NCBI GenBank assembly: GCA_004376055.2
Contig: CP049016.1
Coordinates: 3,162,001 to 3,226,000 of the forward strand
Length of the DNA stretch: 64,000 nt
Origin: Nitrospirales bacterium LBB_01
GTDB lineage: Bacteria; Nitrospirota; Thermodesulfovibrionia; Thermodesulfovibrionales; Magnetobacteriaceae
Direction: 5' to 3'
The notes under the pieces were generated by a model. It saw only the letters and a program-made list of their open reading frames with translations, did not search any database and was not told the origin of the DNA. Shown here piece by piece: positions 9,566-19,778 of this stretch. A program made the position numbers and the translations under genes. Every line of letters begins with the position of its first letter. Position 1 is the first letter of the stretch.

Positions 9566-9976
9566 CTACCGGCTAAAATCCATAAATCCGGCTCGTTTAA
9601 AATCCTCGTCAAAAGAAAAAAATAATTGCATCTCCATTTTTTGCATTACCAAAAAGCTGGTGCAATCGGTAAAAGAATAAATTTTGTCACTGTGTCTTTT
9701 AAAATATTCCCACGCTTTTCTCTGCAATTCCTCGTTAAGCCACACAATTTCAATTATATTGCTGCTAAAAATAAACTCTCCCATTTTTACGGCTGTTTCG
9801 TGGTTGGTTCTGGTTACACACAAAGTAAGCGCCTCATCAAAAATAAAATTGGTTAAAAGCAGTTTTAACTTTTTTCTCTTGATAATTTCCATTTTAGAAC
9901 GAGCCTCTAAGTGCATCTCATCCGCTTTATCAAAAAAAGCTACTAATGCGCTGGTATCAACAAAAACTGTAGTCAT
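9566..9976 (-). CDS. PIN-domain toxin (VapC-like)
   Basis: A 136-residue PIN ribonuclease. Acidic metal-binding residues are visible at the N-terminus (FVDTSALVAFFD), in the middle (FIFDEALT) and near the C-terminus (SFTDCTSF and SFDEDFKRAGF). VapC toxins cleave tRNA or rRNA when freed from their antitoxin. The antitoxin gene lies directly upstream, so the pair is in the usual antitoxin-first order. It sits inside the hyf-like operon on the same strand, between hyfE and hyfF, and the preceding 178-base gap 9388-9565 holds no gene. Confidence 0.88.
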   Translation of the reverse strand: MTTVFVDTSALVAFFDKADEMHLEARSKMEIIKRKKLKLLLTNFIFDEALTLCVTRTNHETAVKMGEFIFSSNIIEIVWLNEELQRKAWEYFKRHSDKIYSFTDCTSFLVMQKMEMQLFFSFDEDFKRAGFMDFSR

Positions 9977-9986
9977 GTGATTTTAA

Positions 9987-10241
9987 TTATTTATCTGGTT
10001 GACCATAAAGATATTTATCGTGGTTTTTTGCCAAATCACCTAATCCGCTGTCCATAATTCCAGCTAATTTAAAGAAAGTATCGTTTTCCCAAACATCGTC
10101 ATCGTTTAAATCGACAGCTTCCTTTTCAGGGTTCATGATTTCATTGATGGTGACAAGAACTTCTCTACCTTCTGGAAAATCTATTTTTTCTAAAAGCTCA
10201 ATTCCTCCATGTGAAACTCTGGCCCTTACTGTTGCGGTCAT
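9987..10241 (-). CDS. DUF104/AbrB-like antitoxin of the PIN toxin
   Basis: I place the start at the ATG at 10241, because AAAGGAGGTGG lies just upstream of it, while the ATG at 10283 has no ribosome binding site. The resulting 84-residue protein begins MTATVRARVSHGGIELLE and continues with FPEGREVLVTIN, the small beta-barrel fold of DUF104 antitoxins often paired with PIN toxins. The C-terminal part (WENDTFFKLAGIMDSGLGDLAKNHDKYLYG) resembles the toxin-neutralising tail of such antitoxins. Only ten bases separate it from the toxin start. Confidence 0.8.
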   Translation of the reverse strand: MTATVRARVSHGGIELLEKIDFPEGREVLVTINEIMNPEKEAVDLNDDDVWENDTFFKLAGIMDSGLGDLAKNHDKYLYGQPDK

Positions 10242-10360
10242 CTCTGCCACCTCCTTTATTGAGTTGCCGGTCGTATTGTTCATAAAAAGTAACTCTTTGA
10301 ACGTATTTTACTCTAAACCATAATAAATTTCTACTTTTTTATTTGGGATTAGTTTTAACA

Positions 10361-10999
10361 CTAATCCGACAGCCTCGTTAGTTTACTTACGTCTGAGTCT
10401 TCAAAGGCTGATTTCATGTTATTTACGAAAATTCCCATAAGAAACACCACTATCATGACGTCAAACAACACTCCGGCCTCTACAACTATAGGGACACCTG
10501 GGGCCAAAGACAACGACATCATAAAAGCTCCGTTTTCAAGCACCAGAAATCCCATCACATGACTTATAATCTTCTTTCGCGTTGTTATTATAAGCATTCC
10601 TATTATTACGGCAGAGAGTGAGACGCTGAAATTAAGCACATTGATATTGCTCCCGGCCTGTTTCAGTATTGATGATAAAACAAATGACAACGACATTATG
10701 ATTGTAGAAAGCACCAACATCATAAAGCTGCCAAGAGATGGGTCGGTCTCCCGTTTTATTCCCATTGTTTTAATTATATGACGAATAAACAGAGGCAGTA
10801 TAGCTGCCTTTACTACAATAGTTTCAAAAGCAATAAACAGAGCGTGAGTTAGTTTTAGAGTTTCCGTCTGTGCTATGGACGCCAAAAAAAGCATAATGCC
10901 CTGAACCGATAGTATTATGACAAAAGCTGAAATACGGCTTGTTGTCGCTATGTATAAAATCGTAACTCCAAAGAGTATAACTGCTATTTGGTTAATCAT
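10361..10999 (-). CDS. HyfE-like (NuoK-like) membrane subunit
   Basis: A 212-residue hydrophobic protein with about seven predicted membrane spans. It fits HyfE, the NuoK-related subunit of hydrogenase-4. Identification rests on size, hydrophobicity and position, which is between HyfC and HyfF as in E. coli; sequence motifs in this family are weak. The start codon overlaps the hyfC stop as ATGA, so the two are coupled. The toxin-antitoxin pair follows it directly on the same strand. Confidence 0.78.
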   Translation of the reverse strand: MINQIAVILFGVTILYIATTSRISAFVIILSVQGIMLFLASIAQTETLKLTHALFIAFETIVVKAAILPLFIRHIIKTMGIKRETDPSLGSFMMLVLSTIIMSLSFVLSSILKQAGSNINVLNFSVSLSAVIIGMLIITTRKKIISHVMGFLVLENGAFMMSLSLAPGVPIVVEAGVLFDVMIVVFLMGIFVNNMKSAFEDSDVSKLTRLSD

Positions 11000-11967
11000 A
11001 CTTTAAGCACCAACACAGCAAGCACAATCAGAGCAATTCCAGTTGCACCAAACAAAAACTGAGGCACGTAAGAAAGCCTAAGACGAGCAAACAGTGACTC
11101 TATCAGCCCAATAGTGAGGGCTATCCCTGACATCAGAAATATGTATAAAAACAGAGACGTAACCGGAGAGACCCATGCAGGAACAATAATACTCGTTATA
11201 AGGGTGCTTAACAGCGATATTTTAAGAATAGATGTAAGGTTCATAAAGGCTAAGTCAGGGCCGCTGACGTTAAAAGTTAAAGCGCCGTTAATCATTGAGG
11301 GCTCATTAAGAGTTGAGGGGTCACAAACTGGAAGACGGCCTGCCTCAGTCAGTATCAGCATCATAAGTACAATGTTACCACAAACGGCAGGTACAAGCAG
11401 CTCTGAGTGTGACCATGCCTGTGCTAAATTGAAAAAAGTGCCGGAAATGGCGGTCGTTACACTATTATCAGGCATGAGAATTACTGAATAAATCTCGGTA
11501 AAGGAGCTTTTACCTGTAAGTTGTGCAAGTGTGGCGATAATTATAAAAAATGCAGGTTCAATTAATGCAGAGAACGTAATTTCCCTGCTTGCTCCCATAC
11601 CTCCGAAACTACCTCCGGTATCAAGCGATGTGATGACTGTAAAGAATTTTGCAGAGGCCAGCGCACAGGCAAAAAATATGAAATCTCCCTTAAAACTCAT
11701 AACTGCAGCGCCGCCGCTAACTGGAACAACCAAGGCGGCAGCCAACACTGAGGCAAGTGCAAGTGATGGTCCAAATGTGGAGACAAACGAGGCGTTATCA
11801 CTAACAACCTGTGATTTTTTAAAAAGTCGGATAGTTTCATAAATCGGCTGAAACAAGGGCGCCCCAGACCTGCCAGCCCACAGAGCTTTCACCTTTACAA
11901 TTACTCCAGACATAAACACCGCCAGAGTAAGCATCAGTGAATATCTAAATAGTGCCTCTGTTACCAA
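10996..11967 (-). CDS. HyfC-like (NuoH-like) membrane subunit
   Basis: A NuoH/HyfC-type subunit that links the electron-transfer arm to the membrane arm. I chose the TTG start at 11967 rather than the first ATG at 12057 because GGAGG lies five bases upstream of it, the ORF then overlaps the hyfB stop by seven bases, and the length becomes 323 residues, as in E. coli HyfC. The more upstream ATG would add 30 residues unrelated to the family. The sequence contains VKVKALWAGRSGAPLFQPIYETIRLFKK, typical of HyfC, and TEAGRLPVCDPSTLNEPSMI. Confidence 0.85.
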   Translation of the reverse strand: MVTEALFRYSLMLTLAVFMSGVIVKVKALWAGRSGAPLFQPIYETIRLFKKSQVVSDNASFVSTFGPSLALASVLAAALVVPVSGGAAVMSFKGDFIFFACALASAKFFTVITSLDTGGSFGGMGASREITFSALIEPAFFIIIATLAQLTGKSSFTEIYSVILMPDNSVTTAISGTFFNLAQAWSHSELLVPAVCGNIVLMMLILTEAGRLPVCDPSTLNEPSMINGALTFNVSGPDLAFMNLTSILKISLLSTLITSIIVPAWVSPVTSLFLYIFLMSGIALTIGLIESLFARLRLSYVPQFLFGATGIALIVLAVLVLKV

Positions 11968-14006
11968 AAAAGCCTCCAAACAGAAATGACAAGAAAAAGA
12001 ACCAGTGTTATCAGCATATAGAACAGGTAGTGTCCAATGTGTCCGGTCTGAATCCATGCAAATAAGTCGTAAAAACGATTAAGGACTTTAAGTATATTTG
12101 TAACTATGTATTGATCAATAAAATCATGATGTTTTGTTTGATAATGAAATCTCTCATGGGGGAAAAAATAGTCTTTTCTTGAAAATTTAGAGGCTCCCGG
12201 TATCTGTATTATAGTGCACATGCCGGCATCAGTATCCTCAACAGGAGTCTTATCTATCTCCTCGATTTTCAGCGAGTAAACAGAGTCCTCCTTTGTCACA
12301 AGCGGCAGTATCAGATTAATAAGCGGGGCGGTGAGTGACGATGCAGTGTATTGCATCCGGCTGCTTACATTTTCATAACCGCAGTTCCATGTGGGGGCAG
12401 TGAGAGTTGTACGTTTTCTGAGTAAAAAGTGTTTAAATCCCAGTATAGCTATTACAAACATCAGAAAAATTAACGATACTTTTGAAATGGAAAATGTTGG
12501 CATTATGGCGTTATTTAGCTCAAAATCAGAAACTCCTGAAATCAGCAATACAGGTGTTTTTATGATGGCTGTTACAGACATTGGAAAAATTCCGGCAATA
12601 AGACAAACAACTGAAAGGATTGCCATCGGTATAATCATAGAAATAGGGCTTTCCTTAGCCTGAAACTGAGAGCGCTGGACTCCGGTAAATGTGATGCTAA
12701 AAGCCCTGACATACGCTATCAGTGACAATGCCCCAACAGAGGCAAGAGCAGCCGCAGCAATGACCCGTGAGGTTATAAGAGCGCCGGAGGATGTGGCGTC
12801 AGTAGTTATAAGGCTGAGATAGATAAAAAACTCGCTGATAAAACCGTTAAATGGTGGAAGTGCACAGATAGACAAAGAAGCGGCAAGAAAACAAAGTGCC
12901 GTAACAGGCATATTTTTTATGACGCCGCCTAACTCTGTTAATTTACTTGTGCCTGTGCTTAACTGAAGAGAGCCGCAGGCAAAAAAAGCGGTACTCATAA
13001 ATACTGCACTGTTAAAAATATGAAATAGCACGCCGGTAAACCCAAGCATAGTAAGCAAGGGTTTTCCGTAAGATTTCCCAAGCAGCCCAACGGATATGCC
13101 AACTCCGATAATACCGATGTTTGCAACAGTTGAGTATGAAAGTATTTGTTTTAAGTCCTTTTGAGTTAGTGCGTTAGTAACAGCGTAGAGAGCAGTTATG
13201 ACGGAGATGAAAAGAAATGTGTATGCGATAAATGGAGGCAAGGAATCCGTAAGCGCACTAATTCGCAGGATGCCATAAATTGGGATTTGTATAACGACAG
13301 CGGATATAACAGCAGAAATTGCAGGCGGCGCCTGAGAGAGGGCTGTTGTGTTAGCAGTATGAAATGGAACAAACCCAGCCTTAAAGATAAATCCAAGCAA
13401 AAATAGACAGAGAAGCGGAGTTTGAATTTTTGACGTTGATGCTAGTAAGTCCTTATAAGCGCTAAAGTCCATACTTCTAGTAGCGGCTATTAGAATGATA
13501 ACTGGTATAATCAGAAAAACCGTACCAACGTGCATAGCGATAAGGTAGTAAACGGCAGATTTTTGTACCTTTTGACTGCGATATTCATGAAAGATTAAAA
13601 ACATCGTAAGCAGACTTACAAGTTCAAGACTAATTAAAAAACCGATTGAGTTTTTCACAGTAAGCACAATCATAACTGAGGCAAAGAGAAAATTAAAGAA
13701 TGCAAAGTGAAATTTACTGGGCATATAGCCGTTTAAGTATATTGATGTAATAAAAAAGATGATAGAGGCGGTAATTAGAAAAAAAGCGGATAATGAGTCA
13801 ATATCAAAATTAACAATACCCATTGGCATCTGCAAATAGAGAGTGTAGGAGGGGACATTGTTATAAAAAATAGGCGGAATGGAGATACATACATTACAAA
13901 CGAGCGCTGCGGCAACAGTCAAAGATGAGACAAACCCGGCAGCCTTGCTATACATTGCAGCAATCAACCCGCCGATTATCAAAACAGCAAGGGATACAAT
14001 GTACAT
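11961..14006 (-). CDS. HyfB-like proton-pumping membrane subunit
   Basis: A 681-residue antiporter-type membrane subunit, close to the 672 residues of E. coli HyfB. It has a FKAGFVPFHTANTTALSQAP motif and LKQILSYSTVANIGIIG, the Lys-bearing segments of the channel, plus many membrane spans. The tail after about residue 590 (WIQTGHIGHYLFYMLITLVLFLV) ends with a final span, as in HyfB. It is the first gene of the operon; a strong promoter lies about 60 bases upstream. It is followed by HyfC with overlapping stop and start. Confidence 0.87.
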   Translation of the reverse strand: MYIVSLAVLIIGGLIAAMYSKAAGFVSSLTVAAALVCNVCISIPPIFYNNVPSYTLYLQMPMGIVNFDIDSLSAFFLITASIIFFITSIYLNGYMPSKFHFAFFNFLFASVMIVLTVKNSIGFLISLELVSLLTMFLIFHEYRSQKVQKSAVYYLIAMHVGTVFLIIPVIILIAATRSMDFSAYKDLLASTSKIQTPLLCLFLLGFIFKAGFVPFHTANTTALSQAPPAISAVISAVVIQIPIYGILRISALTDSLPPFIAYTFLFISVITALYAVTNALTQKDLKQILSYSTVANIGIIGVGISVGLLGKSYGKPLLTMLGFTGVLFHIFNSAVFMSTAFFACGSLQLSTGTSKLTELGGVIKNMPVTALCFLAASLSICALPPFNGFISEFFIYLSLITTDATSSGALITSRVIAAAALASVGALSLIAYVRAFSITFTGVQRSQFQAKESPISMIIPMAILSVVCLIAGIFPMSVTAIIKTPVLLISGVSDFELNNAIMPTFSISKVSLIFLMFVIAILGFKHFLLRKRTTLTAPTWNCGYENVSSRMQYTASSLTAPLINLILPLVTKEDSVYSLKIEEIDKTPVEDTDAGMCTIIQIPGASKFSRKDYFFPHERFHYQTKHHDFIDQYIVTNILKVLNRFYDLFAWIQTGHIGHYLFYMLITLVLFLVISVWRLFW

Positions 14007-14063
14007 TATTTTTGTTTTCTCAGCCTGCCAGCAATCTGCTGCACTCTTGCAATCTCATATCGT

Positions 14064-14092
14064 ATGATACAGCAGACGGCACAACATGTCAA
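14064..14092 (-). promoter_or_regulatory. Sigma70-type promoter of the hyf-like operon
   Basis: On the minus strand TTGACA (14092-14087) and TATCAT (14069-14064) are separated by exactly 17 bp. The expected transcript starts near 14057 and has an untranslated leader of about 50 bases before hyfB. It lies between the end of the TPR glycosyltransferase and hyfB, so the operon is independently expressed. Confidence 0.65.
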
Positions 14093-14111
14093 TGACAAAA
14101 AAGCGTATAGG

Positions 14112-15842
14112 CTATTGCCCTTTCTCTGACATCAAAACCGAGAGCTTCAGGTTTTCCTGTACTTCTTTCACAAGCGGGTTTAAAGAGAGAGCTTTTTGAA
14201 AATAAACTGCCGCTTCTTTTGGTTTACCGGTGTTTAGTAAAATAAGCCCCAGTCCGTTATATGCCTCATAACTGTCTGAGTTTAATCTTAAAGCCTCTTT
14301 AAATGCAGCATGTCCGTTTTCAAATTGAAAACTTTTAAGGTAAGCATACCCGAGGTTTATAAAAGCGCTGTAAGAGCCAGGGGTTATACTTAGGGCTTTC
14401 TTGTATGCCTCGGCAGCCTCCTGATAAAGCCCTGCAGAAGCATAAGCAAACCCAAGTTTTAAATACACATCAGTATAGAGGGGGTTTAGCTCTGAGGCAT
14501 GTTTTATGTTAGCAACAGCCTGTAAGTAGTCGCCTTTGTTTAAATATGCCAAACCGAGATTCAAACAGACTTTCTCATTATTTTTAATAAGCGCGTTAGT
14601 GTGCGTAAAAAGTGTTACACTGTCTTGCCAATATGATACCTGTTTTTTGGTCTGCTGTATTAAAAATACTAAAAACAACGACACTATAACGGCTGCAAAT
14701 GCTTTTGCACTTCTGTGTCTAATTGCAAGGGAGCCGCCAAATATCAATGCAATAAAGAGTCCCGTGTATGGGATGTATGAATACCTGTCCGACATGTTTT
14801 GACTGCCCACTGAAACCAACCCGATAACCGGCAAGAGTGTTACGACAAACCATATCCATCCAACAATAACAAGAGGATATCTCTTTAAAAGCAACACAGA
14901 AGCTATTGTAATGGTCATAAAAAATAACAAAGTAAGAGCAATAGTTAAAATCGGCAGGGGGTGGGGATTTGGATAAATAACTGCAAGACCAAGTGGGACA
15001 AACATTTTATAGAAATACTGAAAATAGTTAAGAACAGCATTTTCAACTCTTATCACAAGCGGAAGCTCAGTAAGGCTGACCATAGCTCCGCCGCTTTTTT
15101 GAGAAATAACAGCCATAGCAGACATTGCTATGCTTATGGTAAAAAGTGGTATCTTTTCATACAGAGCATTCTTTAAGACACTGCTCTTTAATCTGATGCC
15201 ATGTATGGTAAGTCTCCTCAGCGGCCAAAAATCCATAAGCAGTAAAACAACTGGTAATGTGACAGCCGACGGTTTTGACATAAGCGCAAGCATAAATGAG
15301 GCAGTCACAGCTAAATACCATAAAACAAAACGGTTTTTATTGTAGAAAAAGTAGAAAACCAAAGTAAGCATCCAAAAAAACCCTGATAAAACACCCTTTC
15401 GTTCGGCTATCCACGAAACGCTTTCAACATTCATAGGATGCAGCGCAAAAAGTAATGAAACGGCAGCACTCTCAACCCATAATCCGGTACTGCGAAAAAG
15501 AAACAAAAACAGCAGTGAGGATGATATGACATGGAGAACTAAATTTTCAAGGTGAAAGCCGCCTGGACTCACACCCAGAAAATGAATATGCACAAAAAAG
15601 GAAAGCCTTGTCAGAGGTATCCAGTTTGCATCATCAAAAGATGTGAAAGCCCATTTGAGACTTTCTGCGTTAAGACCACTTTTGACAAAAATGTTGCTTG
15701 TTACAAAAAGGGGATCATCATAAACTACAAAGTCAAAATTCCACACTCCCCAATAACAATAAAGTGTCAGAATGGAAACAGTTAAAACTGAAATGACGCC
15801 TATTTTGATGGAGAAACTTTTGATTTCTGTTTTTTTAATCAT
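14112..15842 (-). CDS. Membrane glycosyltransferase with C-terminal TPR repeats (TMTC/GT-C type)
   Basis: Residues about 15-400 hold ten or more predicted membrane spans of a GT-C type transferase (acidic loop FVVYDDPLF near residue 36; LFALHPMNVESVSWIAERKG at about 135). Residues about 425-570 form four tetratricopeptide repeats with the pattern of A, G and Y at conserved positions, for example NLGLAYLNKGDYLQA and FINLGYAYLKSFQFE. This layout is that of TMTC-like O-mannosyltransferases and many bacterial homologues of unknown substrate. The likely role is glycosylation of periplasmic proteins or lipids; the donor is unknown. It is a single gene, with no obvious partner. Confidence 0.8.
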   Translation of the reverse strand: MIKKTEIKSFSIKIGVISVLTVSILTLYCYWGVWNFDFVVYDDPLFVTSNIFVKSGLNAESLKWAFTSFDDANWIPLTRLSFFVHIHFLGVSPGGFHLENLVLHVISSSLLFLFLFRSTGLWVESAAVSLLFALHPMNVESVSWIAERKGVLSGFFWMLTLVFYFFYNKNRFVLWYLAVTASFMLALMSKPSAVTLPVVLLLMDFWPLRRLTIHGIRLKSSVLKNALYEKIPLFTISIAMSAMAVISQKSGGAMVSLTELPLVIRVENAVLNYFQYFYKMFVPLGLAVIYPNPHPLPILTIALTLLFFMTITIASVLLLKRYPLVIVGWIWFVVTLLPVIGLVSVGSQNMSDRYSYIPYTGLFIALIFGGSLAIRHRSAKAFAAVIVSLFLVFLIQQTKKQVSYWQDSVTLFTHTNALIKNNEKVCLNLGLAYLNKGDYLQAVANIKHASELNPLYTDVYLKLGFAYASAGLYQEAAEAYKKALSITPGSYSAFINLGYAYLKSFQFENGHAAFKEALRLNSDSYEAYNGLGLILLNTGKPKEAAVYFQKALSLNPLVKEVQENLKLSVLMSEKGQ

Positions 15843-16019
15843 AAACTTTACATCACACTTCTGAGACCATATAATAGTTGAAATAAAATTAAAAAATCCA
15901 TTATTTTTTGAAGCTCAATTTATGTATAATAACAGGCTTAGGTTTTGTTGTGTTATAACCTTAGTGTGTAATAGTTGTGTGCAAATACGAGTTAGAGAAG
16001 GATTTTTGTAAAATAAGCG

Positions 16020-16946
16020 GTGCAAGACAAGTATTCGATAGGGGTTGACCTTGGCGGTACAAATCTGAGAGTGGCCATGGTCTCAAAAAAAGGGGAGATA
16101 GTTCAAAGAATAAAAATCTCCTCTACCGGTAACGTTTTGAAAAATTTGACAGATTCAATCAAAGCAATCAACACTGAGCAGGAGGTCTCTGGTATCGGAC
16201 TTGCCGTGGCAGGCGTGATAGACCACGGGCTTATAACGTCCTCCCCAAATCTTCCCTCACTTGAAGGGGTCAAATTAGTGGAGGAGATAGAGCGTGAGAC
16301 AGGGCTAAGGGCAGTGTTGGGTAACGATGCCAGTATGGCTGCCCTTGGCGAAAGTATATCAGGCGCTGGTCAGAACCTTGAGTCATTTGTTCTTTTAACC
16401 CTTGGAACAGGTATAGGCGGCGGAGTTATCTATAAACATTCTTTGCTTGATATAGCCTCAGAGGTCGGGCACATCACAGTAGAGTCTCATGGACGCCGAT
16501 GTTTTTGCGGTGCTGTCGGTTGTCTTGAAGCGTATGCCTCATCTCGTGCCATGATGGCTTTTCTATCGGAGGGAATTTCAGAGGGCAAAGAGACCGCCAT
16601 GAAAGACAATTTTGAGCAAATCAAACCCAAAGACATATACACGTACGCTAAGGCCGGTGACGCCTTTGCTATAGAGATACTAAAAAAGGCTGGTTATTAT
16701 CTTGGCATAGGCATTGGGACTTTTATAAATCTGTTCAGCCCTGATGCAGTTATACTTTCCGGCGGGCTTACTGGAGCGTGGGATATATACGTGGCTGCTG
16801 CAATTGAAACTGCCTCATCAAGGTCCTTTCCAGAGCTTTACAGTAGGAGTAAAATAATTGCGTCTGCTTTAGGCGGGGACGCTGGTCTCATTGGCGCAGC
16901 AGCTCTTCCCCATATGTGTTACACTACATATTGCAGGGATGATTAG
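16020..16946 (+). CDS. ROK-family sugar kinase (glucokinase type)
   Basis: A 308-residue ROK protein. The ATP-binding phosphate motif GVDLGGTNLRVA is at the N-terminus, the ROK signature GTGIGGGVI and the zinc-binding CFCGAVGCLE are central (about residues 135-175), and the EVGHITVE segment gives the catalytic-site His. The absence of an N-terminal winged helix means it is a kinase and not a repressor. Glucose or N-acetylglucosamine is the likely substrate, not decided by sequence. The start is a GTG; a good -10 TATAAT at 15925-15930 lies upstream, without a clear -35. Confidence 0.88.
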   Translation: MQDKYSIGVDLGGTNLRVAMVSKKGEIVQRIKISSTGNVLKNLTDSIKAINTEQEVSGIGLAVAGVIDHGLITSSPNLPSLEGVKLVEEIERETGLRAVLGNDASMAALGESISGAGQNLESFVLLTLGTGIGGGVIYKHSLLDIASEVGHITVESHGRRCFCGAVGCLEAYASSRAMMAFLSEGISEGKETAMKDNFEQIKPKDIYTYAKAGDAFAIEILKKAGYYLGIGIGTFINLFSPDAVILSGGLTGAWDIYVAAAIETASSRSFPELYSRSKIIASALGGDAGLIGAAALPHMCYTTYCRDD

Positions 16947-17032
16947 AAAAAAGCATATTTTGAATACTTTCCTGTATAATACAATAAGCTTTTACTTGCG
17001 GCATACTTAAAGAAGATAAGAACGATAAACGC

Positions 17033-18823
17033 ATGGCACAGAAAAATATAAGAAACTTCTCCATAATAGCCCACATTGACCACGGTAAGTCAACACTTGC
17101 AGACAGGTTTTTGGAGCTGACAGGTGCCCTGGCTAAAAAGGACATTACAAAGCAGGTGCTGGACACTATGGATCTTGAAAAAGAACGGGGTATTACCATC
17201 AAAGCTCATGCAGTAAGGCTTGCTTATGAAAGCATAGATGGTGTTACGTATGTGCTTAACCTTATAGATACCCCCGGGCATGTGGATTTTTCATACGAGG
17301 TGTCAAGAAGTCTTGCCTCATGCGAGGGCGCAGTGCTTGTGGTGGACGCTACCCAAGGGGTTGAGGCACAAACCCTTGCCAACACCTACCTTGCACTTGA
17401 GCATAATCTTGAAATAATTCCTGTCATCAATAAGATAGACCTTCCTCAGGCAGAACCAGAGCGTATAATCCAGCAGATAGAAGACATTATCGGCCTTGAC
17501 TGCTCTGAGGCTATAAAGGCATCGGCTAAAAGCGGCATAGGGGTTGATAAAATTCTTGAAGCTATTGTCCATAAAATCCCTCCCCCTCAGGGCGATGCCA
17601 CAGCCCCTCTTCGGGCATTGATTTTTGACTCATGGTTTGACAACTACAAGGGCGTGGTAGTTATGGTCAGAGTGTTTGACGGCTCAATTAGACCAGGCAT
17701 GGTAATCACTATGATGTCAACAGGCAAAACATTTGAAATAACCGATGTTGGGGTGTTTACGCCAAGACTTCAGTTGATGCCGGAGCTAAAGTGCGGCGAG
17801 GTTGGCTTTATCTCGGCTGCTATCAGAAACGTAGAAGACACTAAAATCGGCGACACTATAACCAATGCTCTTAACCCTGCAAAAAACCCTCTTGACGGCT
17901 ACAAAGAAGTAAAACCTATGGTTTTTTGCGGCATTTACCCCACTGAAACCAACGACTATGAGGCTCTGCGCGATGCTCTGTTTAAGCTAAGGTTAAATGA
18001 CGCATCGTTTTCCTTCGACCCTGAGACTTCTACGGCGCTTGGGTTTGGCTTTAGGTGCGGTTTCCTTGGACTTCTGCATATGGACATCATAAAGGAGCGC
18101 CTGGAAAGGGAATTTAACCTTTCTCTGATAAACACAGCCCCTACCGTTGTCTATAGAATTACCATAAAGGACTCGGTCGTGTTTGTGGATAATCCAACCC
18201 TGCTTCCTGCCAACTATGATAAACTGGAGGAGCCTTACATCCTTGCCACTATATTTGTCCCTGAGCGGTTTGTCGGTAACGTGCTGGATTTGTGCCGCGA
18301 TAAACGAGGGGTGCAAAAAGAGTTTGTATTTTATGGCAAAGACCGCGTAAAGGTTGTCTATGAGCTTCCAATGAATGAAATCCTCTGGGACTTTTATGAT
18401 AAACTAAAATCAATCTCCAAGGGGTACGCCTCGATGGATTACGAATTTATTGGTTTTAAGGAATCTGAGCTGGTAAAACTTGATATTTTAATAAACGGGA
18501 CAGCGCTTGATGCGCTCTCAACGATAATCCACAAAGAAAAGTCGTACTACAAGGGGAGACAAATCGTGGAAAATTTGAGGGCGGTGATTCCCAGACAGAT
18601 GTACGAGGTAGCAATACAGGCGGCGATAGGCGGAAAAATAATCGCCCGCGAGTCGGTTAAGGCTTTGAGAAAGGACGTCACTGCCAAGTGCTACGGCGGT
18701 GATATTACAAGAAAGAGAAAACTTCTTGAAAAACAAAAGGAGGGCAAAAAGAGGATGAAACAGTTCGGCAAGGTGGAAGTACCTCAGGAGGCGTTCCTTG
18801 CCGTTATGAGGGTAGGCAAGTGA
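17033..18823 (+). CDS. lepA: Elongation factor 4 (LepA), ribosome back-translocase GTPase
   Basis: A 596-residue translational GTPase, typical for LepA. It has the P-loop [13 protein letters not shown], the switch-2 [12 protein letters not shown] and the [11 protein letters not shown] guanine motif, with the C-terminal LepA-specific domain ending [20 protein letters not shown]. LepA acts on stalled or mistranslocated ribosomes. Its TGA overlaps the lepB GTG, an arrangement common in bacteria (lepA-lepB). TATAAT at 16975-16980 may be its -10. Confidence 0.97.
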   Translation: MAQKNIRNFSIIAHIDHGKSTLADRFLELTGALAKKDITKQVLDTMDLEKERGITIKAHAVRLAYESIDGVTYVLNLIDTPGHVDFSYEVSRSLASCEGAVLVVDATQGVEAQTLANTYLALEHNLEIIPVINKIDLPQAEPERIIQQIEDIIGLDCSEAIKASAKSGIGVDKILEAIVHKIPPPQGDATAPLRALIFDSWFDNYKGVVVMVRVFDGSIRPGMVITMMSTGKTFEITDVGVFTPRLQLMPELKCGEVGFISAAIRNVEDTKIGDTITNALNPAKNPLDGYKEVKPMVFCGIYPTETNDYEALRDALFKLRLNDASFSFDPETSTALGFGFRCGFLGLLHMDIIKERLEREFNLSLINTAPTVVYRITIKDSVVFVDNPTLLPANYDKLEEPYILATIFVPERFVGNVLDLCRDKRGVQKEFVFYGKDRVKVVYELPMNEILWDFYDKLKSISKGYASMDYEFIGFKESELVKLDILINGTALDALSTIIHKEKSYYKGRQIVENLRAVIPRQMYEVAIQAAIGGKIIARESVKALRKDVTAKCYGGDITRKRKLLEKQKEGKKRMKQFGKVEVPQEAFLAVMRVGK

Positions 18824-19428
18824 AAAAAGAAAAAAGTATATATAGAGAATATATTGAGGCCCTTGTAACAGCCCTTGTCCTTGCCCTTATTATAAGGACA
18901 TTTGTCGTGCAGGCATTTAAAATTCCCTCAGGCTCCATGATTCCCACACTCCAGATAGGCGACCATATTCTGGTGAATAAGTTTATATACGGGGTACAGA
19001 TACCGTTTACCGACAAAAAGATATTTGTATTCAACCATCCACAGAGGGGCGATATTGTCGTGTTTAAGTTTCCACAGGATCCGTCACGAGATTTCATAAA
19101 ACGCGTGATTGCAAAAGGTGGTGACACTGTGGAGATTGTAAACCGTGAGGTATATGTAAACAAGAAAAAACTCGATGAGCCTTACATTCAGCACACAGAT
19201 AGCATAGACACTAAGGATATGTTACCGCGAGACGTTATGTCTCCAGTAACAGTACCGATAAACAAGATATTTGTGATGGGCGACAACCGCGACCATAGCT
19301 ACGACAGCCGCTTCTGGGGATTTGTTGACCTGAGTGCGGTAAGAGGAGAAGCTTTGTTTGTTTACTGGTCATGGGATAAAGATAAAACTTCTGTCAGATT
19401 TCGCAGAATAGGGAGGACAATTAAATGA
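18820..19428 (+). CDS. lepB: Signal peptidase I
   Basis: Membrane-anchored serine protease that removes signal peptides of exported proteins. A single N-terminal membrane span (about residues 13-30) is followed by the catalytic Ser in IPSGSMIP (about S39), the catalytic Lys in [11 protein letters not shown], and the family box [15 protein letters not shown]. At 202 residues it is the compact type. The GTG start overlaps the lepA stop, and the next ORF overlaps it as ATGA, so three genes are coupled. Confidence 0.96.
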   Translation: MKKEKSIYREYIEALVTALVLALIIRTFVVQAFKIPSGSMIPTLQIGDHILVNKFIYGVQIPFTDKKIFVFNHPQRGDIVVFKFPQDPSRDFIKRVIAKGGDTVEIVNREVYVNKKKLDEPYIQHTDSIDTKDMLPRDVMSPVTVPINKIFVMGDNRDHSYDSRFWGFVDLSAVRGEALFVYWSWDKDKTSVRFRRIGRTIK

Positions 19429-19772
19429 ATATTTTTAAAAATAAATCTGGGTCTATAATGCCGATAATCAGTATAATCGTTGTAATCGTTGCTCTATATG
19501 CCGGGTTTACCTTTGTAATGCCTCAGTATAAGTACTACACGTTTAACTCAGATTGTAGAGAAGTTGCCCGTCTCGGGCTTGATGTGCCAAAAACCACAGC
19601 ATTGGTTATGGAAAAGGTCGAGGAGATGAAAATCCCTCTTAAGAAAGAAGATCTAAAAGTAATTGTCAATGAAAAGAAAGTTGTAACGATAAAAACACAG
19701 TGGAAAGAGACTGTTAACTTTTGGGGTATCTATGAACATACTTTTAATTTCAAAGTGGATTTGACTCAGTAG
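19425..19772 (+). CDS. Small membrane-anchored protein of the DUF4845 type
   Basis: A 115-residue protein with one N-terminal membrane segment (about residues 12-32) and a short extracytoplasmic domain rich in Lys and Glu, ending TIKTQWKETVNFWGIYEHTFNFKVDL. Size, layout and position directly after lepB match DUF4845-like proteins, which are often encoded with signal peptidase; their function is unknown. Overlap with the lepB stop suggests co-translation. A small role in envelope biogenesis is only an inference. Confidence 0.6.
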   Translation: MNIFKNKSGSIMPIISIIVVIVALYAGFTFVMPQYKYYTFNSDCREVARLGLDVPKTTALVMEKVEEMKIPLKKEDLKVIVNEKKVVTIKTQWKETVNFWGIYEHTFNFKVDLTQ

Positions 19773-19778
19773 GAACCT

